Shown here in pieces: positions 6,986 through 9,291 of a stretch of 9,291 nt of DNA; position 1 is the first letter of the stretch, and every line of letters begins with the position of its first letter. The DNA comes from UBA652 sp964598235 (GTDB lineage Bacteria > Pseudomonadota > Gammaproteobacteria > Nitrosococcales > Methylophagaceae). The stretch lies in contig CAZRAY010000058.1 in assembly GCA_964598235.1 (NCBI GenBank), forward strand, positions 1 to 9,291, read 5' to 3'. The position numbers were made by a program, and so were the translations under genes. The notes under the pieces are model-generated. The model did not search any database. It was not told the DNA's origin and was given only the letters and a program-made list of their open reading frames with translations.

Positions 6986-7026
6986 TGGGGGTAACTTATA
7001 AACCCGAAAAGGGAGTTACCCCCAAA
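6972..7026 (+). repeat. Tandem 12-bp repeats plus 13-bp inverted copy upstream of int; mRNA hairpin over the RBS
   Basis: TTTGGGGGTAAC occurs twice in tandem with a 12-bp period (6972-6995). Its inverted copy AGTTACCCCCAAA lies at 7014-7026 and perfectly matches the second unit TTTGGGGGTAACT (6984-6996) over 13 bp. The inverted copy runs into the A of the integrase ATG. The 17-nt loop ends in GGG, which can pair with CCC at 7003-7005. The only good Shine-Dalgarno (GGGAG, 7011-7015) is therefore in paired RNA. On DNA these are plausible arm-type binding sites for the integrase. Confidence 0.7.
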
Positions 7027-8258
7027 TGGCTCTAACAATAATACAGGTCAACGCTTTACGCGGATCACTGCGACCCGATGGAAAACAGGTTAAAAAAGCC
7101 TACAAAGTTAGTGATGCCGGGGGGTTATACATTGAGGTTACCCCAAAAGGTGGGAAACGCTGGCGGTTTAAATATCGCTTTAATAATAAGGAAAAATTGC
7201 TCTCTTTGGGGATCTATCCCGATATTGGCTTAAAAGAGGCACGGGAGCGGCGGGATAGCTATAGGAATCAAATAGCAAACGGTACTGATCCAGCAGAGAC
7301 ACGGAAAGCAGAAAGGCAATCAATAGGCGATCAAAATAGCTTTGAAGTGATTGCCCGTGAATGGTTTTCTAAGTTTAGCGTTGATTGGTCAACCGATCAT
7401 GCCAAGCGTTCACTAGGTCGATTAGAAAAAGACATTTTCCCGTGGATAGGTAAAGAGGCTATTAACGAACTCAAGCCGCCTAAACTATTATCCGTGTTCA
7501 GACGCATTGAAAGTCGTGGTGCGATTGAATCAGCCCGTAGAGCGCATCAAATTTGTAGCCAAATATTCCGCTATGCGGTGAGAACGGGTAGAGCAGAAAA
7601 TGATCCCACTATTGTTTTGCAGGGTGCGATCCCACCAACCAAAGTAAAGCACCATGCCTCAATCACAGAACCCGTTGCTATCGGCGGCCTTATGCGAGCG
7701 ATTAGCGGCTATGAAGGCGCGGCGGTCACTATATCGGCTTTGAAACTAGCCCCGTATGTTTTCGTGCGACCTACTGAGTTACGTAATGCCGAATGGTCAG
7801 AGATCGACCTAGATAACGCTGAATGGCGCATACCTGCTGAGAAGATGAAAATGAAGGCGGTTCACATCATTCCGCTATCCGAGCAGGCCATAACCATATT
7901 AAGAGGCATAGAGCCGCTCACAGGGCGCGGTAAATATGTTTTCCCTAGCAGCCGCACCACCAGTAGACCCATGAGCAATAACACCATTAACGGCGCATTA
8001 CGGCGGCTTGGTTATAGCAAAGATGAAATGACAGGCCACGGCTTCCGCTCAATGGCTTCTACGCTGTTAAATGAGCAAGGATGGAATAGAGACGCGGTAG
8101 AGCGGCAACTAGCCCATAGTGAACGTGACGGGGTACGTGCGGCATATAACTACGCTCAATACCTACCAGAACGAAAAAAGATGATGCAATCATGGGCTAA
8201 TTATCTTGATGGGCTGGCAAAAGGTGCAGACATTATCCCAATTAACAGGGCTGGATAA
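7026..8258 (+). CDS. int: P4-type (DUF4102) tyrosine recombinase / integrase
   Basis: A 410-residue site-specific recombinase that catalyses integration and, with an excision factor, excision of the element. The N-terminal arm-DNA-binding DUF4102 domain (about 1-95) has the typical SDAGGLYIEVTPKGGKRWRFKY and LGIYPDIGLKEAR stretches. A core-binding domain (about 100-205) follows. The catalytic domain (about 210-395) has R253 in VRPTELRNAEW, a lysine near 275-277, H338 and R341 in HGFRS, H364 in LAHSERD and the nucleophile Y374 in AAYNYAQYL. All catalytic positions are filled and the length is normal, so it looks active. Start ATG 7026 has GGGAG 10 nt upstream, but this lies in the leader hairpin. 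The strand matches tRNA-Cys, whose 3' end is the probable target. The downstream ORF begins 7 nt after its stop codon. Confidence 0.97.
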   Translation: MALTIIQVNALRGSLRPDGKQVKKAYKVSDAGGLYIEVTPKGGKRWRFKYRFNNKEKLLSLGIYPDIGLKEARERRDSYRNQIANGTDPAETRKAERQSIGDQNSFEVIAREWFSKFSVDWSTDHAKRSLGRLEKDIFPWIGKEAINELKPPKLLSVFRRIESRGAIESARRAHQICSQIFRYAVRTGRAENDPTIVLQGAIPPTKVKHHASITEPVAIGGLMRAISGYEGAAVTISALKLAPYVFVRPTELRNAEWSEIDLDNAEWRIPAEKMKMKAVHIIPLSEQAITILRGIEPLTGRGKYVFPSSRTTSRPMSNNTINGALRRLGYSKDEMTGHGFRSMASTLLNEQGWNRDAVERQLAHSERDGVRAAYNYAQYLPERKKMMQSWANYLDGLAKGADIIPINRAG

Positions 8259-8265
8259 AATAATA

Positions 8266-8868
8266 ATGAGACCTTTTAAAAAAGAAAAAGCTAAAACAAG
8301 AAGACTTTGCCGCCGAATCATTTATGACAGTTTGCCTGGTACATTTACTGGGCAAAATAAAATAGATGTAACTTTTAAGGTGGAGGTAAGGAGTAGTGAA
8401 ATGTGGGGAGAACTTGTAGAAAAATGCTTTACAAGAGGGTTTTATTTATCTTTTGCTAGAAGCTACAATGACAACCATAAATCCCAAAAAAAAATATTTT
8501 CTAAATTTAATGGATTGATGAAAGAGAAAGATAAAATTGTTGAACAGATAATTCAAAAAGCTATTGGAGAAACAGGAATAAAGGAAGAACAAATGCTGCT
8601 TGCCTTAGAAACACTTAAAGCTGCCGAAGTTATAATGAGTATAGAGGTTCCAAAGCAGAAATCGGTAAACCCTTCTACACCTAAGGCACAGCATGACTTG
8701 ATAGTGGGGAGGCTTTTGATGAATGAAGGTGTTTCGAGGAAAAGAACAGCTATTATTCTTGCCAAAATAAGGGAAATAGATCCACTTAGAGGAATGCTTA
8801 GCCCAGTCTTAAATATAAATAGGGAGGCCAAATCAATTGAACAGAGGTTAAGAAATAAAGGTATGTAA
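8266..8868 (+). CDS. Hypothetical protein, AT-rich orphan gene in the island
   Basis: I do not recognise this protein. From ATG 8266 it is 200 residues, lysine/arginine-rich and mostly predicted helical. It has a basic N-terminus (about 1-20), a strand-like segment IDVTFKVEVRS (about 33-43), helices at about 85-125, a proline-containing linker (129-140) and a compact C-terminal helical block (about 143-190) containing GVSRKRTAIILAKI, which could be DNA-binding. The start is uncertain: ATG 8266 is 7 nt after the int stop but has a poor ribosome binding site. ATG 8401 has an excellent one (AAGGAG, 8388-8393, 7-nt gap) and gives 155 residues. A longer frame from 8206 overlapping int is less likely. 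Fourteen of its 16 arginines use AGA or AGG, and the DNA is strikingly A-rich, unlike the uvrC and pgsA genes; this suggests separate acquisition. No transmembrane segment or signal peptide is evident. Confidence 0.65.
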   Translation: MRPFKKEKAKTRRLCRRIIYDSLPGTFTGQNKIDVTFKVEVRSSEMWGELVEKCFTRGFYLSFARSYNDNHKSQKKIFSKFNGLMKEKDKIVEQIIQKAIGETGIKEEQMLLALETLKAAEVIMSIEVPKQKSVNPSTPKAQHDLIVGRLLMNEGVSRKRTAIILAKIREIDPLRGMLSPVLNINREAKSIEQRLRNKGM

Positions 8869-8921
8869 AAAGTTACATTTCAAAAAAATAAAAAAAACTG
8901 ATTTTTAACCCCATATCACTA

Positions 8922-8953
8922 TTGCTAAGCTGGCGTTGTTTTTCTATAACAAC
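8922..8953 (+). promoter_or_regulatory. alpA promoter with an overlapping inverted repeat (candidate operator)
   Basis: TTGCTA (8922-8927), exactly 17 bp, then TATAAC (8945-8950): a good sigma-70 promoter directly before alpA. An inverted repeat GTTGTT (8935-8940) / AACAAC (8948-8953) overlaps the -10 box, a position where a bound repressor would block transcription. Upstream (8869-8921) is a non-coding A-rich stretch with only a weak AAAAA/TTTTT stem. Confidence 0.6.
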
Positions 8954-8970
8954 CAACGAGGAAGCAAGAT

Positions 8971-9171
8971 ATGGCACAGCAAATCTTAAAATTAAACAAC
9001 GTTACGAAAATAACAGGCCTAAGCGGATCAAGCATATATCGCTTAATCGCGCTAGGGAGATTCCCAAAACAAATTAAACTTTCAGAACGATCAAGCGGAT
9101 GGATAGCGTCCGAGGTTGATCAATGGCTGGAAGATCGCATTGCAGTATCACGTGATGGGGAGGCTGCATAA
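8971..9171 (+). CDS. AlpA-family transcriptional regulator / excisionase-like protein
   Basis: A 66-residue winged-HTH protein, the normal size for the Phage_AlpA family. Family hallmarks in order: an N-terminal LKLNNVTKITGLS helix, SSIYRLIALGRFPK (20-33) as the recognition helix and turn, KLSER (36-40), then GW (43-44) and EVDQWLEDR (48-56). In P4-like elements AlpA proteins activate the integrase gene or act as the recombination directionality factor, bending DNA for excision; which applies here is inferred. Start ATG 8971 is supported by GAGGAA (8958-8963) seven bases upstream and the promoter at 8922-8950. The stop codon shares its last A with the ATG of the next gene, so the two are probably translationally coupled. 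Likely targets are the repeats before int or the inverted repeat at its own promoter. Confidence 0.93.
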   Translation: MAQQILKLNNVTKITGLSGSSIYRLIALGRFPKQIKLSERSSGWIASEVDQWLEDRIAVSRDGEAA

Positions 9172-9291
9172 TGACTAACTTCTCCACAGCAGCCAATGAC
9201 CGCGTAACCATCCTAAAGCACCTACAAAATGAAGGTGCACTGACTACGCTTAATGGCCGATGCATGGGTATCATGCACCCCGCTGGGCGTG
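9171..9291 (+). CDS. Helix-turn-helix domain protein, N-terminal part (cut by window end)
   Basis: A partial gene with 40 complete codons and no stop before the window edge. The ATG overlaps the alpA stop codon by one base, and GGGGAGG (9157-9163) lies 7 nt upstream, a very strong ribosome binding site. The visible N-terminus (TAANDRVTILKHLQNEG, ALTTLNG, IMHPAGR) resembles the small winged-HTH proteins found after alpA in many prophages and islands (HTH_39-like), in which an ITT-x-A...HPAGR pattern recurs. The role is probably DNA binding in control of the element. It differs from typical members in having GRCMG where the second helix usually starts, so I treat the family call as tentative. 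Confidence 0.7.
   Translation, partial: MTNFSTAANDRVTILKHLQNEGALTTLNGRCMGIMHPAGR

Larger units (their letters stand above)
6861..9291 (+). mobile_element. Left end of a tRNA-Cys-integrated genomic island or P4-like satellite (continues beyond window)
   Basis: Directly after the tRNA come a repeat-rich leader, a tyrosine integrase, an AT-rich orphan gene, an AlpA-type regulator and an HTH gene cut by the window end. Integrase at the tRNA junction plus AlpA is the standard integration/excision module of P4-like satellites and integrative islands. The expected replication gene (primase/helicase) and right end are not in the window, so the element's class and cargo are unknown. Base composition changes sharply at about 8259-8905, which is much more AT-rich than the backbone genes. 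Confidence 0.8.

Noticed and set aside
6972..6996. Tandem GGGGGTAAC units as a CRISPR or iteron origin
   Set aside because: Only two 12-bp units with no spacers; position directly before int fits recombinase or regulator sites better than an origin.
6639..7035. Open frames running across the two tRNA genes on both strands
   Set aside because: The sequence is fully explained by tRNA-Gly, the hairpin and tRNA-Cys; the peptides are translated tRNA.
9074..9274. A 66-codon minus-strand frame across alpA and the next gene
   Set aside because: Antisense to two genes with strong RBSs and family-like sequence; no support of its own.

Overview
The window has two parts: a chromosomal backbone (about 1-6860) and the left end of an integrated mobile element (about 6861-9291). 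Gene content and order (mfd; uvrC-pgsA-tRNA-Gly-tRNA-Cys) and the protein sequences point to a gammaproteobacterium of moderate GC. The uvrC-pgsA-glycine tRNA-cysteine tRNA order is the one I know from enterobacteria. I cannot name a genus from the sequence alone.

Backbone, minus strand: the first 35 codons of an elongation factor G-type GTPase (probably the fusA2 paralogue) lie at 1-106. Upstream of it is a complete mfd (transcription-repair coupling factor, 235-3699). Backbone, plus strand: a gene for a 71-residue two-helix membrane protein (3808-4023) diverges from mfd. A 127-bp near-palindromic element (4037-4163) follows and runs almost to the uvrC start codon. Then come uvrC (excinuclease subunit C), pgsA (phosphatidylglycerophosphate synthase), a very good sigma-70 promoter, tRNA-Gly(GCC), a 13-bp hairpin and tRNA-Cys(GCA). 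Mfd and UvrC belong to the same pathway: Mfd removes RNA polymerase stalled at DNA damage and recruits UvrA, and UvrC makes the two incisions.

Mobile part: directly after the CCA end of tRNA-Cys is a 165-bp non-coding leader with tandem and inverted repeats. It is followed by a P4/DUF4102-type tyrosine integrase (7026-8258), an AT-rich unrecognised ORF (8266-8868), an AlpA-family regulator (8971-9171) and the start of an HTH gene overlapping alpA by one base (9171 to the window end). This is the usual left-end layout of a tRNA-integrated island or P4-like satellite. Integrase and AlpA form the integration/excision module, replication or cargo genes would be expected to the right of the window, and the tRNA-Cys 3' end is the likely attL.

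Most worth a second look are the palindromic element at the uvrC start, the repeat/hairpin leader that could hide the integrase ribosome binding site, and the orphan ORF between int and alpA, whose arginine codon use is foreign. I see no CRISPR array, no transposase and no complete system that I would call new with confidence.
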